In this document: piece after piece, positions 18,301-25,568 of the stretch
How positions within the stretch are numbered: position 1 is the stretch's first letter
Layout: each line of letters begins with the position of its first letter
Origin: Phycisphaerae bacterium
GTDB lineage: Bacteria > Planctomycetota > Phycisphaerae > Tepidisphaerales > Tepidisphaeraceae
NCBI GenBank assembly: GCA_026004655.1
Contig: BPJO01000027.1
Span: forward strand, 1 to 34,381
Direction of reading: 5' to 3'
DNA length: 34,381 bases
Position numbers and translations under genes: made by a program
The notes under the pieces: model-generated
What the model saw: the letters and a program-made list of their open reading frames with translations, nothing else
What the model was told of the DNA's origin: nothing
The model's database searches: none

Positions 18301-18724
18301 ACAGTACATTCCCAACGATCGTCAAAGGATCGATGTTTATCGCCGGATAACACGGTGCAGCAGCGTGGAAAACGTGTCCGAACTGCTCAAAGACATTACC
18401 GACGCGTTCGGCGATCCGCCCCGACAGGTGATCCTTCTGTTTGCGCTGACGGAGTTGCGACTCCTGTCGGGACATTTTGGAATCGACAAGATCATCCGGA
18501 AGGACCCTGATGTTATTTTTCACGTGCAAAATGCCCAGCGGGCTTCGTTCGCATTGACGGGTGCACCCGGACGACTGACCGTGGTGGACGAGCGAACGAT
18601 CTACCTGCGCATGCCACCTACGTTCATGGAGGCAGACACCTTATTGCTGGCATTGTGCAATCTCATGCGCAACGCTCGAAAAATGGAAGAGCAAACCGAG
18701 TTGACTTCATCGACCAAAGCCTGA
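15350..18724 (+). CDS. mfd: transcription-repair coupling factor (Mfd)
   Basis: ATP-dependent translocase that removes RNA polymerase stalled at DNA damage and recruits UvrA. The 1124 residues are the normal length. The order is: UvrB-like N-terminal module (RGGIIDLYLPGEWDEQ; VRIDFFGDQIESLKRFE), the CarD-like RNA polymerase interaction domain near residues 450-520 (QVGDYVVHVAHGIAKFMGL), the helicase Walker A GDVGYGKTE near 605, DEEQRFGV near 703, MTATPIPRTL, RGRVGRWKHRAYCYL near 875, and the C-terminal TRCF domain. I favour ATG 15350 (MKIDLPASVG) over a TTG at 15314 that overlaps the previous stop. It is the last gene of the plus-strand run. Confidence 0.95.
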   Translation: MKIDLPASVGRLLAAPDFLKLAQRLEEHRITAAYGLHGSSSRAVVASVWMNLKRPIVFICGHLDEADDIADDLELFTGIRPKVFPSLEIVGNLGRVSEEQAANRMRMVVQLWSGQQPPMIVTPVQSLMQPVPARDDIKHLIRQLSPGTQIEPEKLISWLSDHGYNRVEQCEIPGDFAVRGGIIDLYLPGEWDEQSDLVGLPVRIDFFGDQIESLKRFELETLGSGEPLDSVSVVDIRGQISGTTAQTHFFSYLKEDSIVVLHQPLEIQEQARSYLDRVPDIRGIYPLSAVLRHAGEFKVLEMSEFDQGLTSIPTLIGDQEPVRQALPIRSVQKFETVPAKAIHELAELAREYDVVVFCENEGEQKRFREMLDTEEPGLSDRIDLSIGYLHRGFVYEPVAGFSGDVSSASPESIIFPRPLALVGHHELFHRFEIRRRTKRVINARPVDSFLDLQVGDYVVHVAHGIAKFMGLRTMEKDGQTEEYLTLRFADNATLHVPAARINLIQKYVGGFSGAPRLSRLGSGVWDKQKEKVADAVMDMAAELIEVQAARSAEIGTAFPPDSEWQKEFEAEFPYTPTPDQLTSAEEIKQDMMKPRPMDRLLCGDVGYGKTELAMRAAFKACEIGKQVAVLVPTTVLAEQHYRSFRERMASYPFVIESISRLKTRRESSMILNDLAAGRVDIIIGTHRLLSTDVKFHDLGLVIIDEEQRFGVTHKERLKKLRIHVDVLTMTATPIPRTLHMSMLGLRDISSLSTAPQDRRAVVTEVMAYDKQRIRLAILRELQREGQVYYLHNRVQSILNAAEEIQQLVPEARILIAHGQMPEDEMEEAMLKFVRHEADILVCTTIIQSGLDIPNANTIIIDEAENLGLSELHQLRGRVGRWKHRAYCYLLIPGDRPLTERALQRLQAIEKYSHLGAGFKIAMRDLEIRGAGNVLGPEQSGYIATVGYELYCQLLEEAVHQLKHQKKITRPEAHVEIGVTGIIPKQYIPNDRQRIDVYRRITRCSSVENVSELLKDITDAFGDPPRQVILLFALTELRLLSGHFGIDKIIRKDPDVIFHVQNAQRASFALTGAPGRLTVVDERTIYLRMPPTFMEADTLLLALCNLMRNARKMEEQTELTSSTKA

Positions 18725-18809
18725 TCCGGGCGGGTTTATCGAAAAATCGATTCGGTTTTGTTTCAAATGTGCAGCACCTAAAACCGATGGAAATTTTTCC
18801 CCCGCTTTT

Positions 18810-18830
18810 TTGGCCGGAAAAGGCCGGTTT
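18810..18830 (+). terminator. possible weak terminator between mfd and the convergent TPR gene
   Basis: TTGGCC and GGCCGG form a six-pair stem (two of them G-T on the RNA) around a six-base loop, followed by TTT. It lies about 90 bases after the mfd stop in the 159-base gap between convergent genes. The stem is short and the T-run weak, so this is tentative. Confidence 0.3.
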
Positions 18831-18883
18831 CAGAGATTTCCCGATGATAAATGCGCACCTCTGGGGTAAAAGATGGATGTTCG

Positions 18884-20446
18884 CTATGACAAAGATTGAC
18901 CCCGTGAAGCGGTCTGGGAAAGCTGAGTCAGCATCGATTGAACTTTATGGACCATCTTAGGTCGATTAAGTCGCTGGTAGATACTCAATGCCTGAAGAAG
19001 CATTTGGCGTGCTTTTTTGAAATCGTGGGCTTTGGCTTTGACGAGTCCTAGATTTCCGTAAGCTGCTGCCACCGCGCCGAATCGTCCGATCTGGTCATTG
19101 AGTCGAATCGCCTTTCGAAGTAGTCGCTCGGCTTCCGAGAGCTTTCCGTCCTCGTTGTTATAAACCAACAGTCCGAGCACACCGTAATCCAAAGCCATCC
19201 CTTCGATACGATTGAGCTTGGTGTTGATTTCCAAAGCTTTGCGGAACACGGTTTCGGCTTCGCGACGTTCGCCACGTCGGAAGTGGATAAAACCGATGTT
19301 TCCGTAGCAGTCGGCTTCCCGGTCTTCGTGTCCGGGTAGCTTTTTGTACATGAAAAGGGCTTTGTTGTGATATTTCTGTGCGTCGTCGATCTCATCCAGA
19401 AGCTGATGAACGAGTCCGAGGTTGGCGTATCCGTCGGCTTCGGCCAGAAGGTCGCCTTTTCGTTCAGCGAGGTTGATGATCCGAGTGAACGCTTTCTTGG
19501 CTTCATCAAAACGACCCCAGGCGCACAAAATCATGGCGCGGCGAGTCAATGCTTCGAGTTCGCTTGGGATTCGAAGCAAGACTGCTTCGATCGCAGACAG
19601 AGCGGTCGGATAGTCATTTCCGAGATAAGCAAGCGTCTCGATCTCGCGATTTCGTGCAACCAAATCGTGAGTTCCGGGCCTTCGGTGAAACAGAAAACTG
19701 ACAAGAGGGTGTGTATCGTGTCTACGATCGAACAATTCGATGAGCTTGTCGGCTTCGGTGTCTCCCTGAGTATAGGCTGCTTCGATTCGACGGATGGCAC
19801 GTTTGACCTGGGCTCGCATGGCTTCGGTTCGTTCGACGATGCTTTGAGACTGATTGTGTTTTTCGCCTAGTGCAATAATGGTATTTTCCACCCGTTGGAT
19901 CAATTCATCATAGTTCCTCAATCGTTTACGGTATCGCAGGAACATCATGACACGACAAACAATGATTCCTAAGACAGCCGCAACGATCGCCAGGATGTTT
20001 AACCAGTCATCAATGTGCCCTTGTGGGTTTAACGGAAGAACCGTGTATCGAATTATGGTCATTGCTGAAAACAGAATCGTCGCAGCGACAAACAAACGGA
20101 TTTTCCGACGTAATACAGTTTCAGTATCGGTGGCTTTGGATTTTCTACGGATCTCAAAATCAATCTGCTCTTTTTCCCTGATCGAAGCGCAGGTCGGGCA
20201 GACGTAGACTCCGTCCCGATCAATCATTTTCTGCCCGGTCACGCCACAATCCGGACAGACCACGACCCCCGGTGGATGGCGTTCTTTGACCTCAAGTTGA
20301 ATACAGGACTCACACCAGTAACGTCCTGAAGAATCCTTGATGCGTTTGGAATCGGATACATCCAACCCACACATGCAGCATGCCCGTTTCGCAGAACCGT
20401 CGACTGGATCGCCTGTAGAATCGTTCAACTGAAAGGTTGATGTCAT
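18884..20446 (-). CDS. membrane protein with two zinc ribbons and a C-terminal TPR array
   Basis: A 520-residue protein not matched to a named family. Near the N-terminus two zinc-ribbon-like units are visible: CCMCG...WCESC and VCPDCG...VCPTC. Two hydrophobic helices follow (RLFVAATILFSAMTIIRYTV and LNILAIVAAVLGIIVCRVMM), then a charged coiled-coil-like stretch (YDELIQRVENTIIALGEKHN), and finally about six TPR units to the end (YANLGLVHQLLDEID; YGNIGFIHFRRGERREA; YGNLGLVKAKAHDFKKA). I chose ATG 20446 because AGGAG lies nine bases upstream; a longer frame to 20527 adds Cys-rich residues with no support. It is probably a membrane-bound scaffold. It is last in the minus-strand run. Confidence 0.8.
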   Translation of the reverse strand: MTSTFQLNDSTGDPVDGSAKRACCMCGLDVSDSKRIKDSSGRYWCESCIQLEVKERHPPGVVVCPDCGVTGQKMIDRDGVYVCPTCASIREKEQIDFEIRRKSKATDTETVLRRKIRLFVAATILFSAMTIIRYTVLPLNPQGHIDDWLNILAIVAAVLGIIVCRVMMFLRYRKRLRNYDELIQRVENTIIALGEKHNQSQSIVERTEAMRAQVKRAIRRIEAAYTQGDTEADKLIELFDRRHDTHPLVSFLFHRRPGTHDLVARNREIETLAYLGNDYPTALSAIEAVLLRIPSELEALTRRAMILCAWGRFDEAKKAFTRIINLAERKGDLLAEADGYANLGLVHQLLDEIDDAQKYHNKALFMYKKLPGHEDREADCYGNIGFIHFRRGERREAETVFRKALEINTKLNRIEGMALDYGVLGLLVYNNEDGKLSEAERLLRKAIRLNDQIGRFGAVAAAYGNLGLVKAKAHDFKKARQMLLQALSIYQRLNRPKMVHKVQSMLTQLSQTASRGQSLS

Positions 20447-20635
20447 GCATCGTATCTCCTGGCCGACATCCCCTCCATTCCATCCGCAGCAGGTTACGGG
20501 CCCGCATCCCGTCGAAATGATGGTCAATTATTTCTCAGAAAATCAAGACCTGTCAATTCCCTTCATCCGGGATGCATGATTAGAGGAATCATACCCCGAA
20601 AACGTATTCTTTCGCATTCCGGATGAGGTCTGGAA

Positions 20636-21724
20636 TCAGTTGCTGCGTATGTATCCGCGGGTTCGGAAATAGTCGATGGCTTCGGAGACCGAACGGAATA
20701 CGCGTGTAGCCGTTTCCGTGATGAACGGACTGGGTGTTCCGCGGCAAGCCCAGACGACGTAAACTTCTTTTCCGCCTTCCCAGGCGTGATGAAGTTCACG
20801 CTCAACCCCGGAAGACAAACCCGGCTTGCCGTTCGGCAGCTCAGGAACAAGACTTACGATCATATCGGACTGATCCACCATCTTGAAATCGCGGGCGTAA
20901 ATCTGTCCCATGATGTCCCCGGAAATCTGGAGCACTTCATCGGTTTTAAACGTCGTTTTCCCCTCAGCGGCATCAACCTCGATGGTGTCTCGTCCTTCGT
21001 CCTTGGCTTTGGTTGCGAGCATATGAAGAACGAACTCGTCAACGTCTCCTGGGTCAAAAGCAATGAAATGCTCAGCCAACACCGATCGAAATGCGTTGAT
21101 TTCCGACAGTGTGTCAGGCAGATCCATCACATGGCTCATTGGAAAGCTCGGATAAACCTTTCTCGTCCCGGGTTCAAACATCATTCGGTAAAGCGTTTTG
21201 GTGGTCGGAACAGTACGTCCACGAGAGAGCACAAAAGAATGTCCGTGACCTTTGAGGATATTCGCGATGATCTCGGTCGCGAGATTTTCTTCCTCACGCC
21301 AGACCATAATGTCCTTGAGGGTGTGATCAATATCATGATCCTTGTTCAATCGTTGGTGAACACTTTCCGCGTTGTCCAGAAGCGTCACATACAAGTCAGC
21401 GTCGAACTGTTTGATCTGGTCATAGTCAAAAGCAGCAAAAAGACCGTGTCTCCATCGGAAGGTGGCATGGGTGTTCACAATCACGTGTTCGTATTTTTCG
21501 CTCAGACGCAGGATTTCCTTAAAAACGGCCCGTCGGAGCGTGTTCAGTCTCGCGATCGGCAGATTGAGGATCCGACCCGGGGGCACGTCCGGGGCTTCTT
21601 CGTACATCATTTTTCCGACATGAAACACTTCCAGATCATGACCTGCCTCATGCGCGATTTTTTTGACGGCTTCGAGATAGGGTCCTTTATCCACACCGAC
21701 TTGACCTGTAACGATTGCTCTCAT
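20636..21724 (-). CDS. putative P-loop nucleotide kinase with C-terminal nucleoside-deoxyribosyltransferase-like domain
   Basis: A 362-residue protein that begins with MRAIVTGQVGVDKGPY, a P-loop-like GxxGxxKG resembling the adenylate-kinase loop but with Asp before Lys and Pro after Gly, so ATP binding is likely but unproven. The next ~170 residues (VIVNTHATFRWRHGLF, DADLYVTLLDNAESVHQRL) resemble archaeal-type adenylate/NMP kinases. The C-terminal ~100 residues (QSDMIVSLVPELPNGKPGLS, SGVERELHHAWEGGKEVYVV) look like the NDT/DUF4406 fold, where Ser-Gly and Glu bind nucleotide or nucleoside. No specific product is known to me. It lies 87 bases after the hydrolase gene, same strand. Confidence 0.72.
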   Translation of the reverse strand: MRAIVTGQVGVDKGPYLEAVKKIAHEAGHDLEVFHVGKMMYEEAPDVPPGRILNLPIARLNTLRRAVFKEILRLSEKYEHVIVNTHATFRWRHGLFAAFDYDQIKQFDADLYVTLLDNAESVHQRLNKDHDIDHTLKDIMVWREEENLATEIIANILKGHGHSFVLSRGRTVPTTKTLYRMMFEPGTRKVYPSFPMSHVMDLPDTLSEINAFRSVLAEHFIAFDPGDVDEFVLHMLATKAKDEGRDTIEVDAAEGKTTFKTDEVLQISGDIMGQIYARDFKMVDQSDMIVSLVPELPNGKPGLSSGVERELHHAWEGGKEVYVVWACRGTPSPFITETATRVFRSVSEAIDYFRTRGYIRSN

Positions 21725-21811
21725 ATCAGCAGTTTATCCAATCCGTCTACAATGCCAATTTCGATTCACGGGTCTAACACGATCCAAATACGGCGACCCG
21801 ACGAAGGATTT

Positions 21812-22648
21812 TTAACCGACTTTTTTGAGAAATTGATCGATCAATCGGTTGACCAGGGCGCTTTGCTCCTGGTGAGGGAAGGATTTAGCTCCGTCGATCA
21901 GTTCCAGATACTTTTCCTTCGACCATTGTGCACGTCGAAACCAGCTTTCGGGCGGAACGGGCATCAGATCCACCCCCATCAGGATCAAGACCGGAGAACG
22001 GACATAAGGAAGCCAGTTGGACAGATCGGTATCAAAATATCCGCACAACAGGGAGATGTGAGCCATCATCTTGTTGGGTTCGTTGGCTTCGATGAGGAGC
22101 TGTTTCAACTTCTCCTTCGCGGCTCGTCTTGGTTCGTGGTAGTTTTCCTTGATCCAGTTCCACAGGCCTTCATCGCTGGAATCGACTTCATAAATACTGT
22201 AACCTGCTGCAAGCTTTCCCAGAAAGAAATTCGCCAAGCGGTCAGCCAGTCCGGGAATTTCCTTGTAAGTCGTTTTGATCGTCGGAGAGAGCAGGATAAG
22301 AGAACGAACCAGCGGATCATCATAAACCCCCAGCCGGGCGGCTATGCCACAGCTTACACCACTGGCTATCACGTGTGCAGGTGATCCGATCACGTCCGTG
22401 ATAAAATCGCGAACCAAATGCTGGTGCATCTGAGCGGTATGAGAAATTCGCGGAACATCGGACTGACCAAAACCGATCAGGTTCAGCGCATACACCGTAA
22501 ACGACTGCTGAAGCGCCGAAATATTGGACTCATATTCCAGATGAGATGCACCGGGGTATATCCCATGGATGCAGAGCACCGGATCACCCAACCCTCTTTT
22601 CTCATACACCATCACCCCTTGTGTCGATGGATATTCCTTCAGAGACAT
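21812..22648 (-). CDS. alpha/beta-fold hydrolase
   Basis: A 278-residue alpha/beta hydrolase. The oxyanion-hole motif is LCIHGIYPG, the nucleophile elbow is SGVSCG (Ser99) and the C-terminal His is in AKSFPHQEQS; LNLIGFGQSD is a typical strand-turn. There is no signal peptide, so it is probably cytoplasmic. The substrate is unknown. It starts 33 bases after the stop of the membrane-anchored cytochrome-like gene and is likely co-transcribed with it, then followed by the kinase/NDT-like gene. Catalytic Asp was not assigned with confidence. Confidence 0.85.
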   Translation of the reverse strand: MSLKEYPSTQGVMVYEKRGLGDPVLCIHGIYPGASHLEYESNISALQQSFTVYALNLIGFGQSDVPRISHTAQMHQHLVRDFITDVIGSPAHVIASGVSCGIAARLGVYDDPLVRSLILLSPTIKTTYKEIPGLADRLANFFLGKLAAGYSIYEVDSSDEGLWNWIKENYHEPRRAAKEKLKQLLIEANEPNKMMAHISLLCGYFDTDLSNWLPYVRSPVLILMGVDLMPVPPESWFRRAQWSKEKYLELIDGAKSFPHQEQSALVNRLIDQFLKKVG

Positions 22649-22681
22649 GGGAAAAACCTCGATTCAATTCCGGCGGTTGGG

Positions 22682-23200
22682 TCAGGGCACTTGCAGTGTT
22701 AAGTGTTGGTTCAGCCGCTGCACTTGGATTGTACCCGGTTCGGCAGGAAGGGTGAAACGATGTCCCTCGATTTTGGCACGCCAACGTTGGGTGGACGTCT
22801 GAAGAAAAATCTCACTGTCCGGAATAATTTCTCCCGTCCATCGGTCAGTGATGGATCGATCCATCCAGAGATATGGTGTTTTGTCCAGAATCGAGAGGTG
22901 CAGTTCGTATTGTTGTTGAAGGATGATTTCATCCGAAGCAGATCGAGCAACATTCTCCATCATCTGGCGAATGGCGGATCGTAAAGCTTCGCCTCGTTTC
23001 GGGACTTTGAACTCGGTATACGCTTCTTCCGGAGAACGGTGACACCGGGCACAATGATTCATGTAATACGTTACCGGTCCCTGAGTTTCTGTAATGACCC
23101 AGTCTTCCGTCGTGGAAACCGAAAAATGTGAAATCAAAACCGCGCCGAGTGTCACAAGACACAATACGATCCCGGCCAGTTCTCCGAAACGATTGATCAT
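22682..23200 (-). CDS. membrane-anchored protein with a single CxxCH (cytochrome-like) motif
   Basis: A 172-residue protein with an N-terminal hydrophobic helix (IVLCLVTLGAVLISHF, residues 11-26) and, in the presumed periplasmic part, CARCH (Cys50-His54), the covalent haem-binding motif. Nearby YYMNHCARCHRSPEEAY resembles class I c-type cytochromes of the mono-haem 'cytochrome c domain' kind, but no obvious distal Met ligand in the usual context was found, so haem binding is an inference. The C-terminal half (MDRSITDRWTGEIIPDSEIF) is unassigned. It precedes the alpha/beta hydrolase by 33 bases. Confidence 0.7.
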   Translation of the reverse strand: MINRFGELAGIVLCLVTLGAVLISHFSVSTTEDWVITETQGPVTYYMNHCARCHRSPEEAYTEFKVPKRGEALRSAIRQMMENVARSASDEIILQQQYELHLSILDKTPYLWMDRSITDRWTGEIIPDSEIFLQTSTQRWRAKIEGHRFTLPAEPGTIQVQRLNQHLTLQVP

Positions 23201-23270
23201 GCAGGGACACTATTCCAGACAATTCGCACTCGAGCAAGCCGACTGGTTTGATAATTTTGCGGCAAACGGA

Positions 23271-25082
23271 TCAGGCTGCTCGTGAAAGTTGATTGCGGAG
23301 CAAAAGATCTGAAATCCCTCTTTGGCGCATTAGTTCCAAGATTTGATCTTCGGGTGCGGGTTTGGAGAAGAGATATCCCTGCATGGCTTCGTAGCCAATC
23401 CGTTTCAGGAAGTTCATCTGGTCTTCACATTCCACACCCTCTGCAACGAGTCGAAGTCCCAGACTATTAGCTAGCGTTGCCATGGCGCGAAGGACTGCGG
23501 TTCGATGATGAAGCGGTGTGGGCATCTGCCTGCAGGTAATCTGGCGGACAAACGCCCGATCGATTTTCAACGTATCAATCGGCAGATTGTGCAATCGTGA
23601 CAGATTGGAGTAACCTGCGCCAAAATCATCGATGGCAATTCTGACGCCCAGTTGACGAAGAGAATTGAGTTTGCACGCTAATTCCGGTTCGTTCATTATG
23701 AACACGCTTTCGGTTAGTTCCAATTCTAACAGATGGGGTTCGAGTCCGGACCGATCCAGGGCATCGACCACTTGCTCCACGAAGTCATTTTTCTGAAACT
23801 GCAACATCGACACGTTAACGTTCATCCGAACCGGGAATCCCTCAATAGCCCATTGACGTGCCTGATGGGTTGCCTGATGCAAGACCCAGGAGCCGATCGG
23901 GACGATCAATCCGGTTTGTTCAGCAATCGGGATGAATGCCGCAGGGGGAATCATTCCTTGTGTAGGATGGTTCCATCGGAGCAGTGCTTCAACGCCACAG
24001 ACCTTTCCGTCCCGACCGATGATGGGCTGGTAGTTTAACATGAACTGTTGTTTTTTGACCGCCAGTCGAAGTCGAGACTCTAACTCGAGTCGTTCCATGG
24101 CCTGTGCGTTCATTTGCGGGGTGTAATACTCGAACTGGTTTCGTCCGCGAATTTTAGCCCGGTGCATGGCGTTGTACGAATTGCTAATCAGGGTATCCGC
24201 ATCGAGACCGTCGGTGGGATATACCGACATGCCGATCGATGCGGAGAGTTCGACCGTAATCCCATTTATTTCCATGGGTTGACGGATAATATTGATCATC
24301 CTGGTCGCCAGATAAGCCACTTCATGGTAATCCGATTTTTGCGAAGCGACGATGGCAAACTCGTCTTCCCCTAGTCTGGCGATGAGGTCGGATCGACGTA
24401 ACCCGTGGTGCAGTCGTGCCGCCAGACGTTGAAGCACCAGATCCCCAAAGGTCGTTCCGTGATTTTGATTGATTTCATTGAAGCCATCGAGGTCAATGGT
24501 GATGACGCTTACTCGGGAATGGGTACGCTGTGCGGCTGAGATATCATCCTCAAGTCGCTCGATCAACATGGCCTGATTGGGAAGATGAGTCAGAGGATCG
24601 TGGAGATTGCGTGTGGCACGGTAACAAATCGAATCCAAAGTGTTCAACAGTAATCCCAACGTTTGACCTACGGAATCGATCAAGGACAAAGTGTGCTGGG
24701 GTATTTGGTCCGTTTCTAAAAAAATGGCTGCACACGTCTGCTCGGTCGGGGTTCGAACCGGAATCAGGTAGACAGGCCGATCGGTGAAAATTGCATGGCG
24801 AGAAAGCGCTTGCGGTATTGAAGTCGAGTTGATCGGACGAGTCAGATGATCAAGCGCACTTGATGGTAAGCAGCGAGCAAAGGTTTGCTCCAGCTTGATC
24901 AACGAGGCAAATCGTCCTTCACGAAGAAGAATCCCGGCGTGTACTCCCGCTAGATGCTCGATCGATCGAATCAGACGATAAAGTGTATCTTGTAGTGCTT
25001 GTTGCATCGGACATGCTTCCACCATGCTTCTCGACCACAAAAGAAGCACACCCATTACATCGGGCGAATCTGATATCTCCAT
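23271..25082 (-). CDS. GAF-like/GGDEF/EAL protein, predicted cyclic-di-GMP phosphodiesterase
   Basis: A 603-residue cytoplasmic c-di-GMP signalling protein. Residues 1-155 look like a GAF-type sensor. The GGDEF domain (about 160-320) has DPLTHLPNQ and DLDGFNEIN but its signature reads GEDEF (238-242), with Glu for the second Gly; an RxxD inhibitory-site motif (229-232) sits five residues before it. The EAL domain (about 335-585) looks intact: EALLRW (365-370), NVNVSMLQF, ELTES, AIDDFGAGYS, LKIDRAFV, EGVE and MQGYLFSKP. So phosphodiesterase activity is predicted, with the GGDEF part possibly regulatory. It starts 12 bases after the DUF971 gene and is surely co-transcribed with it. Confidence 0.9.
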   Translation of the reverse strand: MEISDSPDVMGVLLLWSRSMVEACPMQQALQDTLYRLIRSIEHLAGVHAGILLREGRFASLIKLEQTFARCLPSSALDHLTRPINSTSIPQALSRHAIFTDRPVYLIPVRTPTEQTCAAIFLETDQIPQHTLSLIDSVGQTLGLLLNTLDSICYRATRNLHDPLTHLPNQAMLIERLEDDISAAQRTHSRVSVITIDLDGFNEINQNHGTTFGDLVLQRLAARLHHGLRRSDLIARLGEDEFAIVASQKSDYHEVAYLATRMINIIRQPMEINGITVELSASIGMSVYPTDGLDADTLISNSYNAMHRAKIRGRNQFEYYTPQMNAQAMERLELESRLRLAVKKQQFMLNYQPIIGRDGKVCGVEALLRWNHPTQGMIPPAAFIPIAEQTGLIVPIGSWVLHQATHQARQWAIEGFPVRMNVNVSMLQFQKNDFVEQVVDALDRSGLEPHLLELELTESVFIMNEPELACKLNSLRQLGVRIAIDDFGAGYSNLSRLHNLPIDTLKIDRAFVRQITCRQMPTPLHHRTAVLRAMATLANSLGLRLVAEGVECEDQMNFLKRIGYEAMQGYLFSKPAPEDQILELMRQRGISDLLLRNQLSRAA

Positions 25083-25094
25083 GACATTCGTGAA

Positions 25095-25424
25095 CTAATC
25101 ATTCTTTTGGGGTGGCGTAATTTCTTTCAGATAAGTGAACGAATAAATCCCGGAACCGTGATTATCGGACCAGTCGATGCGGATGGCATAATTGCCGACT
25201 TTTTCCGCGTGCTTGACCGTGACAGGTCCGGAGGCAAATGACGACGGCAGCACGGTCAGACGTGATTTTGCCTGGGATTCGCGCAGCTGCTTGCAAGAGG
25301 CACAAGGACACTTTGCACGTAGATAATTCAACGGAAACACACTAACTTGCCCATGACCCCAATCAATGGTCAACGAAGAGTCCCTTTTCAAAGTGATTGA
25401 AACCGGAATTGGCCGATCGGACAT
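25095..25424 (-). CDS. DUF971 (gamma-butyrobetaine hydroxylase N-terminal-like) protein
   Basis: A 109-residue single-domain DUF971 protein. The core has TIDWGHGQVSVFPLNYLRAKC then CPCASCKQLRE, and ends NYAIRIDWSDNHGSGIYSFTYLKEI, the family's usual WxDGHxxGIY-type close. DUF971 proteins are often linked to iron-sulfur or NAD-related functions, but a definite role is not established. I chose ATG 25424 (MSDRPIPV) because GGAAG lies just upstream; a longer frame to 25487 adds 21 residues with no family support. It heads the minus-strand run and overlaps the control region with the palindrome at 25482-25505. Confidence 0.85.
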   Translation of the reverse strand: MSDRPIPVSITLKRDSSLTIDWGHGQVSVFPLNYLRAKCPCASCKQLRESQAKSRLTVLPSSFASGPVTVKHAEKVGNYAIRIDWSDNHGSGIYSFTYLKEITPPQKND

Positions 25425-25481
25425 ACTTCCAAGACTAGCGATCAAATGGGAAAGTTGCACGTGGACCGCCGTTGAAAATGC

Positions 25482-25505
25482 TAACATTAAATATGGTTTA
25501 TGTTA
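25482..25505. promoter_or_regulatory. imperfect palindrome in the divergent DUF971/response-regulator promoter region
   Basis: TAACATTAAA, TATG, GTTTATGTTA: 8 of 10 positions are inverted-repeat matches (arms 25482-25491 and 25496-25505). It lies between the divergent starts at 25424 and 25569, where a DNA-binding regulator would act. It is AT-rich, unlike the genes around it. A binding protein cannot be named. Confidence 0.4.
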
Positions 25506-25568
25506 AGTCTGCGCTAGCATCTTGATTCTATTTCTGAATGGATTGGGATATCTTGAGACGGAGGCCGC

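Noticed and set aside
20786..22384. A 532-residue open frame on the plus strand, opposite the kinase/NDT-like and hydrolase genes
   Set aside because: It lies antisense to two genes with clear protein-family motifs, spans their intergenic gap, has no ribosome site and shows no domain. It is a shadow of the codon pattern on the minus strand.
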